From Parerythrobacter_A sp963799315 (GTDB lineage Bacteria > Pseudomonadota > Alphaproteobacteria > Sphingomonadales > Sphingomonadaceae): a stretch of 64,000 nucleotides of DNA. Within the stretch, counting starts at the first letter, position 1; each line of letters begins with the position of its first letter. Location of the stretch: NCBI GenBank assembly GCA_963799315.1, contig CAWCWP010000001.1, forward strand, positions 310,001 through 374,000, given 5' to 3'. The position numbers were made by a program, and so were the translations under genes. This document shows, piece by piece, positions 46,127 through 53,966 of this stretch. The notes under the pieces are model-generated. The model was not told the origin of the DNA, searched no databases, and saw nothing but the letters and a program-made list of their open reading frames with translations.

Positions 46127-47125
46127 ATGACGAACGGGGAACAGGCGGGCGAGAGCCTCGCGCTGGTGGATCGCGACGCGGACGGGGTGGATCGCGCCTT
46201 CCGGCAGGATGTGCTGGAGGGTCTGGCGCAGGACCAGAAGGCGATCCCCGCCCGCTGGCTGTATGACGATGCCGGATCGCAACTGTTCGAGGATATTACG
46301 CAAGCGCCGGAATATTATCCGACTCGCGCCGAAACCGAAATCCTGCGCAACGAAGGCGCGGCGTTTGCGGACGCCATCGGGCCGGGGCGCGCGGTGGTGG
46401 AATTCGGCAGCGGATCGTCGGTCAAGACGCCGCTATTGCTTAGCCAGATCGACGCCGCCGCCTATGTTCCGCTCGATATTGCGGGCGATTTCCTGCGCGC
46501 TGCCGCCGCCGAGCTTTCCGGCAAATTTCCCGGCCTGCCGGTGCATCCGGTGGAAGCGGACTTCATGCGCCGCGTCGCCTTGCCCGGCGCGGTGGCCGAT
46601 GTGCCCAAGCTGGGCTTCTTCCCCGGCTCCACCATCGGCAACATGATCCCGCGTACCGCTGTCGATCTGCTGCGGACGATGCGCGAGACATTGGGCCAAG
46701 GGGCCAAACTGCTGATCGGCATGGACCTCATCAAGAGCCGCGATACTCTACGCGCGGCCTATGACGATGCAGCGGGCGTGACGGCGCAGTTCAATCTCAA
46801 CCTTGCGGAACGCATCAATCGCGAGCTGCGCGGCACGATACCGGTCGATGCCCTGCGCCACGAAGCACGCTGGAACGATGCCTTTGCCCGTATCGAGATG
46901 CATCTGGTGGCGCAGCGCGACATCGCGTTCGACGTCGCGAACACGGCCTTCACCATGCGCGAAGGCGAAAGCATCCATACCGAAAACAGCCACAAGTTCG
47001 GGCGGCGTTCGTCCAACACGCTGTTGCTGGCGGGGGGCTGGACCCCGTTGCAGCGATGGATGGACGGCGAAAAGCGGTTCTCGATGATTTTGGCCGAGGC
47101 AGGACCGGAGCTGTCCGCACCCTGA
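46127..47125 (+). CDS. egtD: L-histidine N-alpha-methyltransferase EgtD
   Basis: EgtD trimethylates histidine to hercynine using SAM. The 332-residue protein has RWLYDDAGSQLFEDITQAPE, YYPTRAETEIL and the SAM site VVEFGSGSSVKTPLLL. It also has FFPGSTIGNMIP, LLIGMDLIKSRDTLRAAYDD, FNLNLAERINRELRG and the late ENSHKF. The start at 46127 is 5 bases past the egtB stop. The frame is intact. Confidence 0.95.
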   Translation: MTNGEQAGESLALVDRDADGVDRAFRQDVLEGLAQDQKAIPARWLYDDAGSQLFEDITQAPEYYPTRAETEILRNEGAAFADAIGPGRAVVEFGSGSSVKTPLLLSQIDAAAYVPLDIAGDFLRAAAAELSGKFPGLPVHPVEADFMRRVALPGAVADVPKLGFFPGSTIGNMIPRTAVDLLRTMRETLGQGAKLLIGMDLIKSRDTLRAAYDDAAGVTAQFNLNLAERINRELRGTIPVDALRHEARWNDAFARIEMHLVAQRDIAFDVANTAFTMREGESIHTENSHKFGRRSSNTLLLAGGWTPLQRWMDGEKRFSMILAEAGPELSAP

Positions 47126-47188
47126 GCCGCCACATCGAGAGCGGGCGGTTCATGGAAATGACGGGGTGCGGTCCCTAGATAGGTGGCG

Positions 47189-47860
47189 ATGGACCCCGCA
47201 GACATTCTCTCCCTGATCGCCGACACCATTCGCGATGTGCCGCGCTCCGGCCTGCTGATCGCCACGGTGGCGGCAGTGGCGGCGGGCTGGATCGGCTCGA
47301 TCATGGCGCGCAACCGGGTGCCGCTGGGCGGGTTGATCCGCACCGCCAGCACGTTGACGCTCGGTTGCGTGCTGGTGCTGGTGGTTCTGCAGGTTGCACG
47401 TTTCGATCCCCAACTCGATTTCGCCGTCCCGCAGATCGGCTTGCCCGAACAGGTGGTGGAAGGCGGCGAAACCCGCATTCCGATGGCGCGCGACGGGCAT
47501 TTCTGGCTGGAGGCCGAAGTCAATGGCGTGCCGGTCAATTTCATGGTCGATACCGGTGCGACGCTGACCGCGCTGTCGCAGTCCACCGCGCAGGCGGCGG
47601 GTCTGGAGCCGCGCCAGGGCGGGTTGCCGCTGCGGCTCAAAACCGCGAACGGCACCATTCTGGCCGACCTGACGACGATAGAGGAATTGCGCTTCGGCAA
47701 TGTCGCGGCGCGCGGGCTAGACGCGGTGGTCGCGCCCAATCTTGGCGATACCAATGTGATCGGCATGAACCTGCTGTCGCGGTTGAAAAGCTGGGGTGTG
47801 GAGGACAACACCATGATCCTGGTGCCCAACAATCCGCAGCCCGCGCTGGAAACCGAATAG
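47189..47860 (+). CDS. Retropepsin-like aspartic protease, membrane-anchored (clan AA)
   Basis: An N-terminal region with two hydrophobic segments (SGLLIATVAAVAAGWIGSI; LGCVLVLVVLQVA) is followed by a single-domain aspartic protease: NFMVDTGATLTALSQSTA (catalytic Asp in DTGAT) and a second strand VAPNLGDTNVIGMNLLSRL. This is the TIGR02281-type single-chain homodimer that likely faces the periplasm. It is 223 residues. Substrate is unknown. A GTG at 47183 is a possible alternative start. Confidence 0.87.
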   Translation: MDPADILSLIADTIRDVPRSGLLIATVAAVAAGWIGSIMARNRVPLGGLIRTASTLTLGCVLVLVVLQVARFDPQLDFAVPQIGLPEQVVEGGETRIPMARDGHFWLEAEVNGVPVNFMVDTGATLTALSQSTAQAAGLEPRQGGLPLRLKTANGTILADLTTIEELRFGNVAARGLDAVVAPNLGDTNVIGMNLLSRLKSWGVEDNTMILVPNNPQPALETE

Positions 47861-47899
47861 CCCTTACGCACCGGCGCGCGGTGGGGTAGGTGCAGGCCC

Positions 47900-48712
47900 A
47901 TGAAAAAGCTGCTCAGCGCCCTGCCGCGCATCGCTCTCGTCCTGTCCCTGTTGCTGCCGGTCTGGTTCCTGCTGGCGTCGCTGGGCGCAAAGTTCGGGTG
48001 GTGGAGCAAGATGACCGGCTTCGGCACCATGACCGTCGGCATCGGCGCGCCTGCCGCGATGGGGCTGGCTGTGCTGGCCGTTATCGCGCTGCTGGTGGCG
48101 GTGCTGGTCAAACCACGGCGCGGCTGGGTGGCGGCAGTGATCGCGCTGGCGATACCGCTGCTGGTGCTGGGCGGGTTCAACCAGCTGCGCGCGCAGGCGC
48201 AGAGCGTGCCGCTGATTTACGACATCGCCACCGACACCGCCGATGCGCCGGTTTTTTCCGATGCGATGATGGCGTTGCGCGAGGCGGATGGCGCAAACGA
48301 ACCCATGCCGTTCGATGTGCCGCTCGGCGGTCTCGAGAAGTGGGCGGGCAATGATGCCGTCGCCGACCGCACCGCCGCACAGCTCATCGCGGAAGGCTAT
48401 CCCGACCTCGCGCCCCTGCGCGTGGCGGCGTCGGTCGGGGAAACGGTCGCTGCGGTCGAAGCGGCGATGACCACGCGCGGCTTCGACAATATCAGCGCGG
48501 ACGCCGGAGCGGGCCGCGTCGAGGGAACGGACGAGCTGTTCTGGTACGGCTTCCGCGACGACGTGGTCGCGCGTGTTCGCGCCGATGGCGATGGCAGCAT
48601 CGTGGATTTCCGGTCCACCTCGCGCGTCGGCCTGAGCGATCTGGGCGTCAATGCGGAACGCATTGCGGACTTGCGGCAGGGCGTCGAGGAGCGGGTGGCG
48701 GGCCGGGACTGA
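47900..48712 (+). CDS. DUF1499 family membrane protein
   Basis: Three hydrophobic helices at the N-terminus (IALVLSLLLPVWFLLASL; GLAVLAVIALLVAVLV; WVAAVIALAIPLLVLGGF) are followed by a soluble DUF1499 domain (IYDIATDTADAPVFSDAMMA; WYGFRDDVVARVRADGDGSI; VDFRSTSRVGLSDLGVNAER). The family is of unknown function, often near stress or envelope genes. It is 270 residues. It closes the core block before the composition changes. Confidence 0.88.
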   Translation: MKKLLSALPRIALVLSLLLPVWFLLASLGAKFGWWSKMTGFGTMTVGIGAPAAMGLAVLAVIALLVAVLVKPRRGWVAAVIALAIPLLVLGGFNQLRAQAQSVPLIYDIATDTADAPVFSDAMMALREADGANEPMPFDVPLGGLEKWAGNDAVADRTAAQLIAEGYPDLAPLRVAASVGETVAAVEAAMTTRGFDNISADAGAGRVEGTDELFWYGFRDDVVARVRADGDGSIVDFRSTSRVGLSDLGVNAERIADLRQGVEERVAGRD

Positions 48713-48746
48713 TACGCGCAGTTGTGACGCATTCGCAAGATGCAGT

Positions 48747-48769
48747 TGCTAATGATTACTATTACTAAG
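48747..48769. promoter_or_regulatory. Possible Fur-type operator
   Basis: The segment TTGCTAATGATTACTATTAC has an imperfect inverted repeat (TAATGAT against ACTATTA) like a Fur box and stands about 75 bases before the 54-residue gene at 48843. A Fur homolog is encoded at 36813. Binding is inference. Confidence 0.35.
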
Positions 48770-48842
48770 CCTTTGTTTTTATTGACTTTTCGAATTTCGG
48801 GACGTAAAAGCTTCGTCAACCAAAAGAAAACAGGAGCCAATA

Positions 48843-49007
48843 ATGACCTGCACCAACTGCAAATTCTTCCAGAGCGAGCAAACCGAATGCCGCCGCTACG
48901 CCCCGTCGCCAGCCGAAGGTGACAAGCAGGCGCATTGGCCGACGGTGGCTAAGGATGACTGGTGCGGCGAATTCGTCGCTTCCGAAGGCGAACGCAAGGC
49001 CGCGTAA
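48843..49007 (+). CDS. Small Cys-rich protein (54 aa), unknown
   Basis: This 54-residue frame has an AGGAG 7 bases before the ATG. It reads TCTNCKFFQSEQTECRRYAP, then WPTVAKDDWCGEFVASEGER. The spacing C-x2-C, a third Cys ten residues later and a fourth in DDWCGEF resembles small HiPIP-like or zinc-binding proteins. It is followed by a clear terminator and preceded by a Fur-box-like site, so it is probably a monocistronic metal-related gene. No function is assigned. Confidence 0.7.
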   Translation: MTCTNCKFFQSEQTECRRYAPSPAEGDKQAHWPTVAKDDWCGEFVASEGERKAA

Positions 49008-49044
49008 CCTGCACGGATATTTGCCGGAGCGATCCGGCGCGAAG

Positions 49045-49073
49045 AAGGGCGGCAGCGATGCCGCCCTTTTTTG
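49045..49073 (+). terminator. Rho-independent terminator
   Basis: A 10-bp perfect stem (AAGGGCGGCA / TGCCGCCCTT, loop GCGA) is followed directly by TTTTTT. It closes the small Cys-rich gene. Confidence 0.9.
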
Positions 49074-49096
49074 TTGCGCGCCGGGTTGACGGCTGC

Positions 49097-49119
49097 TTGT
49101 TATTGATTATCACTCGCAA
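49097..49119. promoter_or_regulatory. Possible Fur-type operator
   Basis: TTGTTATTGATTATCACTCG includes the 9-base palindrome TGATTATCA, the core of many Fur boxes. It lies about 24 bases before the start of the 115-residue gene at 49143, in the position expected for repression. Binding is not shown. Confidence 0.4.
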
Positions 49120-49142
49120 CAACCTGTTGGCTGGAGTGAATG

Positions 49143-49490
49143 ATGATCGATCAGTTTCGTGCGCTTTGGAACGGTACCGGCAATGAAGCGGCCCTGTCAT
49201 TTGGCGGGCGCGCAAGTGGCAAAGTGGCGGTCTGGTCGCTGGAACGGACCGCTGCGGTTCTTCGCGCATCGGCTCGCTCGACTGTTTGCGTGAAGTCGGT
49301 CGGCGATACGCAGACCAGCCATCAGGAAAGCGCGCTGCTCGCAACCGTAGCCGCTCTGAAAGCCGGCGATCCGGACCGCGCCGCGATGCAGGCGACATGG
49401 CTGGTAAAACGCGATGCCGTTCCGCGCCTGCTGCGTTCGCTTGCGCCGCTGGCCCACGTGCTGTCGCCGCAATATGCCGCTGCAGCCTAA
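49143..49490 (+). CDS. Conserved hypothetical protein (about 115 aa)
   Basis: The frame starts at ATG 49140 or 49143; GGAG upstream fits the second better. The peptide (IDQFRALWNGTGNEAALSFG, then KVAVWSLERTAAVLRASA, QESALLATVAALKAGDPDRA) looks helical and soluble, with no signal peptide. I do not recognise it. A Fur-like box sits just upstream and a GC-rich hairpin follows, so it is a candidate iron-responsive gene. It is the last gene before the accessory region. Confidence 0.6.
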   Translation: MIDQFRALWNGTGNEAALSFGGRASGKVAVWSLERTAAVLRASARSTVCVKSVGDTQTSHQESALLATVAALKAGDPDRAAMQATWLVKRDAVPRLLRSLAPLAHVLSPQYAAAA

Positions 49491-49536
49491 GCCGGAGCCA
49501 AAGCCCTCGCGGCGGCACGAAGCGCAGAATTCGCTG

Positions 49537-49561
49537 GCTGGGGCGGCAGGGACCCCAGCCA
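49537..49561 (+). terminator. Terminator-like hairpin
   Basis: GGCTGGGG (49537-49544) pairs with CCCCAGCC (49554-49561) across a 9-base loop and is followed by AAATATTTC. There is no strong T-run, so termination strength is uncertain. Confidence 0.55.
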
Positions 49562-49626
49562 AATATTTCGCATATTGAATACACCGAAAATATCTTTGGC
49601 AGTCGTCACCAGCGAGGTGATTTGCG

Positions 49627-49662
49627 ACAGCTAATTGGGACAGCTAATTGGGACAGCTGATG
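49627..49662. repeat. Short tandem and left inverted terminus of a mobile segment
   Basis: The 13-base unit ACAGCTAATTGGG is repeated twice and a third partial copy reads ACAGCTGATGG. The part at 49645-49662 (TAATTGGGACAGCTGATGG) is closely matched, in reverse complement, by 52987-53004. These could be the two ends of an inserted segment. Confidence 0.6.
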
Positions 49663-49765
49663 GTTGCAAGTGCAGCACCTTGCTTTGTCCCAATGTGAAT
49701 CATAAATAGGGTAGGCTCGGCGATACGTTCCGCACCGCCAAGACCCAGGTCGCTTCACTCATGCA

Positions 49766-50316
49766 TGGTGCTACAATTTTGTCATGGCCTGCACCCGTGA
49801 TCGTAAAGCGTTCCGTATGCTCACGGTAATAGATAAGCACAGCCGACAGTGCCTAGCGATCCATGTCCAGGGCAAGTTGAATGCCATGATGTGCTGTCCC
49901 TCCTTACTGAGCTGTTCAAACGGCATGATCCGCCCGATCACATATGCAGCGACGATGGCGCTGAGTTTACAGCATGAGCTTTGCGCGATTGGCTCACTCG
50001 GATCGGCATGAGGACGCTTTACATCGAGCCGAGATCGTCCTGGGAGAATGGCTCCGACGAGAGCTTTAACGGCAAGCTCAGAAACGAACTACTCAACGGC
50101 GAGATCTTCTATACCCTGAAAGTAGCGGCAATCCTGATCGAGCGCTGGCGCATCCATTACGACATCGTAAAACCGCACTCATCGCTAGGATACCAACCGC
50201 CTGCGCTACAACCGATCTTGCCTCGCTCTGCTGAACGGCGTTACGCTACGCTTCAGGCCACCCAACAGGGCGACCACAACTGCAGGAACTCTAACTTAAC
50301 CGGTGGATCACCCTAA
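49766..50316 (+). pseudogene. IS3-family transposase (OrfB) remnant
   Basis: The C-terminal part of an IS3-type DDE transposase: FVMACTRDRKAFRMLTVIDK (first D), HICSDDGAEFTA (second D), then SFNGKLRNELLNGEIFYTLK (E) and KPHSSLGYQPPALQPILP. The N-terminus is missing. The frame shifts near 49890 (should read DVLSLLTELFKRHDPPD) and an in-frame TGA follows FTA near 49971. The right end, CTAATGGGGCGGGTCAC at about 50310, resembles an IS3-family terminus. It is not functional. Confidence 0.82.
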
Positions 50317-50610
50317 TGGGGCGGGTCACTTAATGCGACGGCGGTGTTGTTCGCGGCGGATCTCGGACCTGGAAGGGCCATCATCTTTAACACCTACACC
50401 ATCGTCACCACCGACATCCGGTGTGGAAGCAGAGGCCGGCATATCGTCCTGCTAAACGGTTCCGGAAACGGCCTTTACTGAGTCCGGAGAATCCGAACCA
50501 CCCGTTCCACCAGATTTCATATTATCACTCATATCGTAAAAATCCTTCAAATTCATGCGCCGAAACCGAGTTCCCGACAGTCGAAAAACACTGTCCAGAC
50601 ACGCGTTTTT

Positions 50611-51116
50611 GAGAGCCTATAAACCCTAAAAATCGTGCCAAAAACAGGCTCACCAAGCCCGGATGCTCGTTTTTGGACGAAAATGACGGTCTTCGTAATA
50701 AGGTGTTCGACAGCCTATATACGAGATATCTTTCGGCATAAGGCCTTCGAGAGCCTATAATCACCGATATTTTTTCGGATTAAGGTCGATGAGAGCCTAA
50801 AACGGAACAAATTCGTTTCGTCATAAGCTGTTCGAGAGCCTATTAACTAACCAATCAAACTGCATCGTTTTCGAGAGCCTATAAACCCAAGATTATGGCT
50901 GATTTGCCAATTTATCGGACCCTTTCGTCATAAGCCCTTCGAGAGCCTATAAGCCCATATAACCTTTCGTCATAAGGTGTTCGAGAGCCTATAATGCCTC
51001 TGAATCCATCGGTTTAATATGGTCGAGAACCTAATCTTGGTGGTGATCAATTCGTCACAACCCGTCCGAGAGCCTATAAAACATCCCAAATTCACCGGGC
51101 AGTTTTGAGAGCCTAT
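50611..51116. repeat. Array of about 11 imperfect repeats spaced about 42 bp apart
   Basis: The core GAGAGCCTAT (with variants GACAGCCTAT, GAGAACCTAA) starts at 50611, 50709, 50749, 50791, 50834, 50873, 50941, 50983, 51025, 51068 and 51107. Eight of the ten steps are 39-43 bases; the others are 68 and 98. Several copies have the longer consensus TTTCGTCATAAGGTGTTCGA before the core. The AT-rich array and its surroundings (50317-51104) hold no gene I trust. The 42-base step equals four helical turns, suggesting phased protein-binding sites (iteron-like). Confidence 0.85.
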
Positions 51117-51404
51117 AAAATTGTAGGACAGAAGGATGGTGAAATAGCCTTATTCACCGACTTTCCATCAAATAAACCCGATGTTATGTGCTTAGATGAA
51201 GAGAGGATAATTTTCAGGCGCAATACCTCAAAGTCCTTAGCAACTTCGGAGCATAAGGACTTTGATGCGTCCTCCAGCCTTCGGCTTCCGGCAGTAGCTC
51301 GCTTACGCTCACACGGTCATAGGATTTACATCTCCATTCCCTTTTGGCGTCCGATACCGTCCTTGGACGTTCCTATCGTCTCTTGGGCGCTTCGCTGGTG
51401 TTAG
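51105..51404 (+). CDS. Doubtful hypothetical ORF, truncated
   Basis: The open frame starts inside the last repeat of the array (TTG at 51105, no clear ribosome site). The first half looks protein-like (KIVGQKDGEIALFTDFPSNK, PDVMCLDEERIIFRRN); the second half (SSSLRLPAVARLRSHGHRIY) looks like chance translation of inserted DNA. It may be the 5' remnant of a gene cut off before the IS element at 51553. Low confidence. Confidence 0.25.
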   Translation: MRAYKIVGQKDGEIALFTDFPSNKPDVMCLDEERIIFRRNTSKSLATSEHKDFDASSSLRLPAVARLRSHGHRIYISIPFWRPIPSLDVPIVSWALRWC

Positions 51405-51596
51405 ATATTACTGTCACAGTGCGGTATTCTCGATCCTAATAAACGGAAGGAACGTCCGCTATCCGCGTAGTTCAAGATGGGCTTCGTATAGAGCGTTTTG
51501 TGTCATGGGTGTTCCCCGTCAGCATTCGATAGACAGATTGGCTGTAAGAAATAGGTGAGTGTTTTGGGTTCGTTGCAGTGACTGTAAGGAACGGAA

Positions 51597-51965
51597 ATGA
51601 ACGCAAAACACTCAAAGGCTTCCGCGCAAGCGGTAGTCAAAGACATCCGCCGGGCGACCCGCAAGCAGTATAGCGCGGAAGAGAAGATCCGGATCGTGCT
51701 GGATGGTCTGCGCGGTGAGGATAGCATTGCTGAGCTGTGCCGCCGCGAGGGTATTGCGCAGGGCGTATATTACAAATGGTCCAAGGACTTCATGGAGGCT
51801 GGTAAGCGCCGCCTTGCTGGCGATACCTCGCGCGCCGCCAATACCGATGAAGTGCGTGATCTTCGCCGTGAGGCTCGCGATCTGAAGGAGGTTGTGGCTG
51901 AACAGATGCTCGAGAACCGGCTGCTTAAAAAAAGCATGATCGGGGATGGGGGCGACGACGAATGA
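51597..51965 (+). CDS. IS3-family transposase OrfA
   Basis: This 122-residue helix-turn-helix protein (RKQYSAEEKIRIVLDGLRGE; SIAELCRREGIAQGVYYKW) ends in a leucine-zipper-like stretch (LRREARDLKEVVAEQMLENR). It binds the element ends. Its stop overlaps the OrfB start (ATGA); OrfAB fusion by -1 frameshift is common in the family, but I did not identify a slippery run at the junction. Confidence 0.9.
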   Translation: MNAKHSKASAQAVVKDIRRATRKQYSAEEKIRIVLDGLRGEDSIAELCRREGIAQGVYYKWSKDFMEAGKRRLAGDTSRAANTDEVRDLRREARDLKEVVAEQMLENRLLKKSMIGDGGDDE

Positions 51966-52942
51966 GGTATCCTGCATCCGAGAAGCTAGAGGTCATCCGC
52001 ATCGTTGAGCGTTCGCACCTCCCTGCCAAGCAGACCCTGGACAGGCTGGGCATCGCCCGGCCTACCTTTTACCGCTGGTATGATCTGTATCTGCGGTTCG
52101 GCGAAGAGGCACTGGAAGATCGGCGCCCTGGTCCGCGCCGGGCTTGGAACCGGATTCCCGATGAGGTGCAGGACCAGATACTGGACATGGCGCTGGAGCG
52201 CTGCGAGCTGTCGCCCAGAGAACTGGCGGTGACGTTTACGGATGAACAGCGCTACTTTGTGTCGGAAGCCAGCGTCTACCGCCTGCTCAAGGCGCATAAT
52301 CTGATTACCAGTCCAAACTTCATCGTGATGAAGGCGGCCAGCGAGTTCAAGGATAAGACCACTGCACCCAACCAGCTGTGGCAAACGGACTTTACCTATC
52401 TGAAAATCATTGGCTGGGGCTGGTATTACCTATCGACCATCCTCGACGATTACTCGCGCTACATCATTGCCTGGAAGCTCTGCACGACGATGCGGGCCGA
52501 GGACGTGACTGATACGCTGGAACTGGCGCTGGTAGCTTCTGGCTGCGACCAGGCAACGGTGGTGCACAAGCCGCGTCTGCTGTCCGACAATGGTCCGAGC
52601 TATGTTGCTGGCGAACTGGCGGACTACCTCGCGGAAAAGGATATGCGTCACGTTCGCGGCGCTCCGTTCCATCCGCAGACGCAGGGCAAGATCGAACGCT
52701 GGCACCAGACCTTGAAGAACCGCATCCTGCTGGAAAACTATTATCTGCCCGGCGATCTGGAAGCGCAGGTCGAAGCGTTCGTCGAGTATTACAATCACCA
52801 GCGCTACCACGAGAGCCTGAACAATGTGACGCCTGCCGACGCCTACTTCGGCAGGGCGAAAGCCATCATCAAACAGCGAGAAAGGATCAAACGCAAAACC
52901 ATCGAGCAACGGCGCTTGCAACACCGCAAGCTTGCCGCCTAA
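51962..52942 (+). CDS. IS3-family transposase OrfB (DDE)
   Basis: This 326-residue DDE integrase has Asp in LWQTDFTYLKIIGWGWYYLS, Asp in RLLSDNGPSYVAGELADYL and Glu in TQGKIERWHQTLKNRILLEN. An N-terminal helix-turn-helix segment (PAKQTLDRLGIARPTFYRWY) precedes it. The frame is intact. It belongs to the element at 51553-52976. Confidence 0.93.
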   Translation: MRYPASEKLEVIRIVERSHLPAKQTLDRLGIARPTFYRWYDLYLRFGEEALEDRRPGPRRAWNRIPDEVQDQILDMALERCELSPRELAVTFTDEQRYFVSEASVYRLLKAHNLITSPNFIVMKAASEFKDKTTAPNQLWQTDFTYLKIIGWGWYYLSTILDDYSRYIIAWKLCTTMRAEDVTDTLELALVASGCDQATVVHKPRLLSDNGPSYVAGELADYLAEKDMRHVRGAPFHPQTQGKIERWHQTLKNRILLENYYLPGDLEAQVEAFVEYYNHQRYHESLNNVTPADAYFGRAKAIIKQRERIKRKTIEQRRLQHRKLAA

Positions 52943-52986
52943 TATCAACCAACTAGATGGGCTCAAACACTCACCTGCCTTAGAGC

Positions 52987-53004
52987 GTCAGCTGTCTCAA
53001 ATTA
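52987..53004. repeat. Right inverted terminus matching 49645-49662
   Basis: GTCAGCTGTCTCAAATTA, read on the minus strand, is TAATTTGAGACAGCTGAC, against TAATTGGGACAGCTGATG on the left. It stops exactly where the truncated dehydrogenase sequence begins (53010), as expected for an insertion boundary. Confidence 0.55.
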
Positions 53005-53009
53005 TCTGA

Positions 53010-53132
53010 CGACGGACAGACTTCTTCTGCCCGCCTGAAGATATCGCTGCCGAGGTGTTTCGCCTGGCTCAGCAGCCGAAATCGGCTTGGAGCTTCGACA
53101 GCGTCATCCGCCCGTTCGGAGAACCGTGGTGA
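53010..53132 (+). pseudogene. Short-chain dehydrogenase, C-terminal remnant
   Basis: The only open codons after a TGA at 53007 read DFFCPPEDIAAEVFRLAQQP and SAWSFDSVIRPFGEPW, then stop at 53130-53132. The PEDIA...LAxQPxSAW pattern is the C-terminal end of SDR-family oxidoreductases. The whole Rossmann fold is missing, so the gene was cut by the insertion to the left. The stop overlaps the GTG of the next gene, so the two were once a translationally coupled pair. Confidence 0.7.
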
Positions 53133-53620
53133 CCGAGAATGAATATGGCTTGGCCGATCCCGCGCGCGCGCTGTCGCTCAGCGGGATCGAGTTCCTGAAA
53201 GCCATGAGTAACGGAGACATTCCGCGTCCACCCATAAGCAAGAGGATGCCGCTCGATTTAATCGAAATTGACAAAGGCCGCATCGCGCTGTCCGTACTTG
53301 CCGATGACAGCTTTTTGAACCCTGCCGGAATAGTTCACGGCGGTCTGGCGCTGACCGCGCTCGACACGGCGATGGGTCTAACCACGCTTTCCAAGCTGCC
53401 CGCCGGGAAAGGCTATGCATCCATAGATACGGCGGTCCGTTTCCTGCGTCCCCTACCCGGCGGGAAGGAGCACATGTTTACCATCACTGGGAAAATTGTT
53501 TCATTCGGCAAGACGATCGCGACCGCAAGCGGAGAAATTCGCTCGGAGCAGGGCAAGCTAGTGGCGACAGGCACGTCGGCTTGCGCGATCTTCGTGCATC
53601 AGAGTGCCGGGCTGTCATGA
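53129..53620 (+). CDS. PaaI-like hotdog thioesterase
   Basis: This 163-residue hotdog-fold protein has ADDSFLNPAGIVHGGLALTA (the catalytic Asn/His-Gly-Gly region), LDTAMGLTTLSKL and YASIDTAVRFLRPLPGG, then TIATASGEIRSEQGKLVATG. It would hydrolyse an acyl-CoA or aromatic acyl-CoA thioester. I start at the GTG at 53129 because it overlaps the stop of the truncated dehydrogenase (GTGA); a GTG three bases upstream is also possible. It may now lack its original promoter, because the insertion removed the gene ahead. Confidence 0.85.
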   Translation: MTENEYGLADPARALSLSGIEFLKAMSNGDIPRPPISKRMPLDLIEIDKGRIALSVLADDSFLNPAGIVHGGLALTALDTAMGLTTLSKLPAGKGYASIDTAVRFLRPLPGGKEHMFTITGKIVSFGKTIATASGEIRSEQGKLVATGTSACAIFVHQSAGLS

Positions 53621-53966
53621 CATGGCTGACCCGCATCTGGAATGATCTTTTGCTCTTTGCACAGGCTTTGGAAGAGGTCAGTGAATCGTCGTGTCGATGT
53701 AAACGCGATATATGGTGACAGGATACGCGCTCCTCTAAATCAAATGACCCGCACCTTGAGCAAAGCTAACTGAACGGTTGCGGCTCGTCGGCTTTCCACC
53801 CCATAAGCAGCCGCTGTGAGGCCAATTCGCACGTTCTAATAGCCGACTGGCAGCTGATACGGTTTTGGCGCTGAGAGCGGCCTGACCGCCAACGACCCAA
53901 CAAAGGACCAAGTATGGGACTAGCCCCTGCATAGACCCTCGATTTGCTAACCGCCCAATTGCAGTA
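53621..53966. other. Gene-free spacer
   Basis: 346 bases between the thioesterase and the convergent hydrolase gene. I find no gene. It contains AGCCGACTGGCAGCTGA (53841-53857), one copy of a dispersed motif also present at 55521, 56300, 56442 and 63844. Confidence 0.6.

Larger units (their letters stand above)
51553..52976. mobile_element. IS3-family insertion sequence, complete
   Basis: Terminal inverted repeats AGGTGAGTGTTT at 51553-51564 and 52965-52976 bracket two overlapping genes, orfA and orfB, in the standard IS3 layout. No target-site duplication is evident immediately outside the ends as I read them. The element looks intact, with all catalytic residues present. Confidence 0.88.

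Noticed and set aside
50525..50764. Minus-strand frame through the left part of the phased array
   Set aside because: Its sequence (GSRRPYAERYLVYRLSNTLL) is only the translated repeat; no ribosome site or conserved domain.
50611..51116. CRISPR array
   Set aside because: Repeat copies vary, the conserved core is only 10-14 bases, spacing is 39-43 bases so that spacers would be too short, and no cas gene is nearby.
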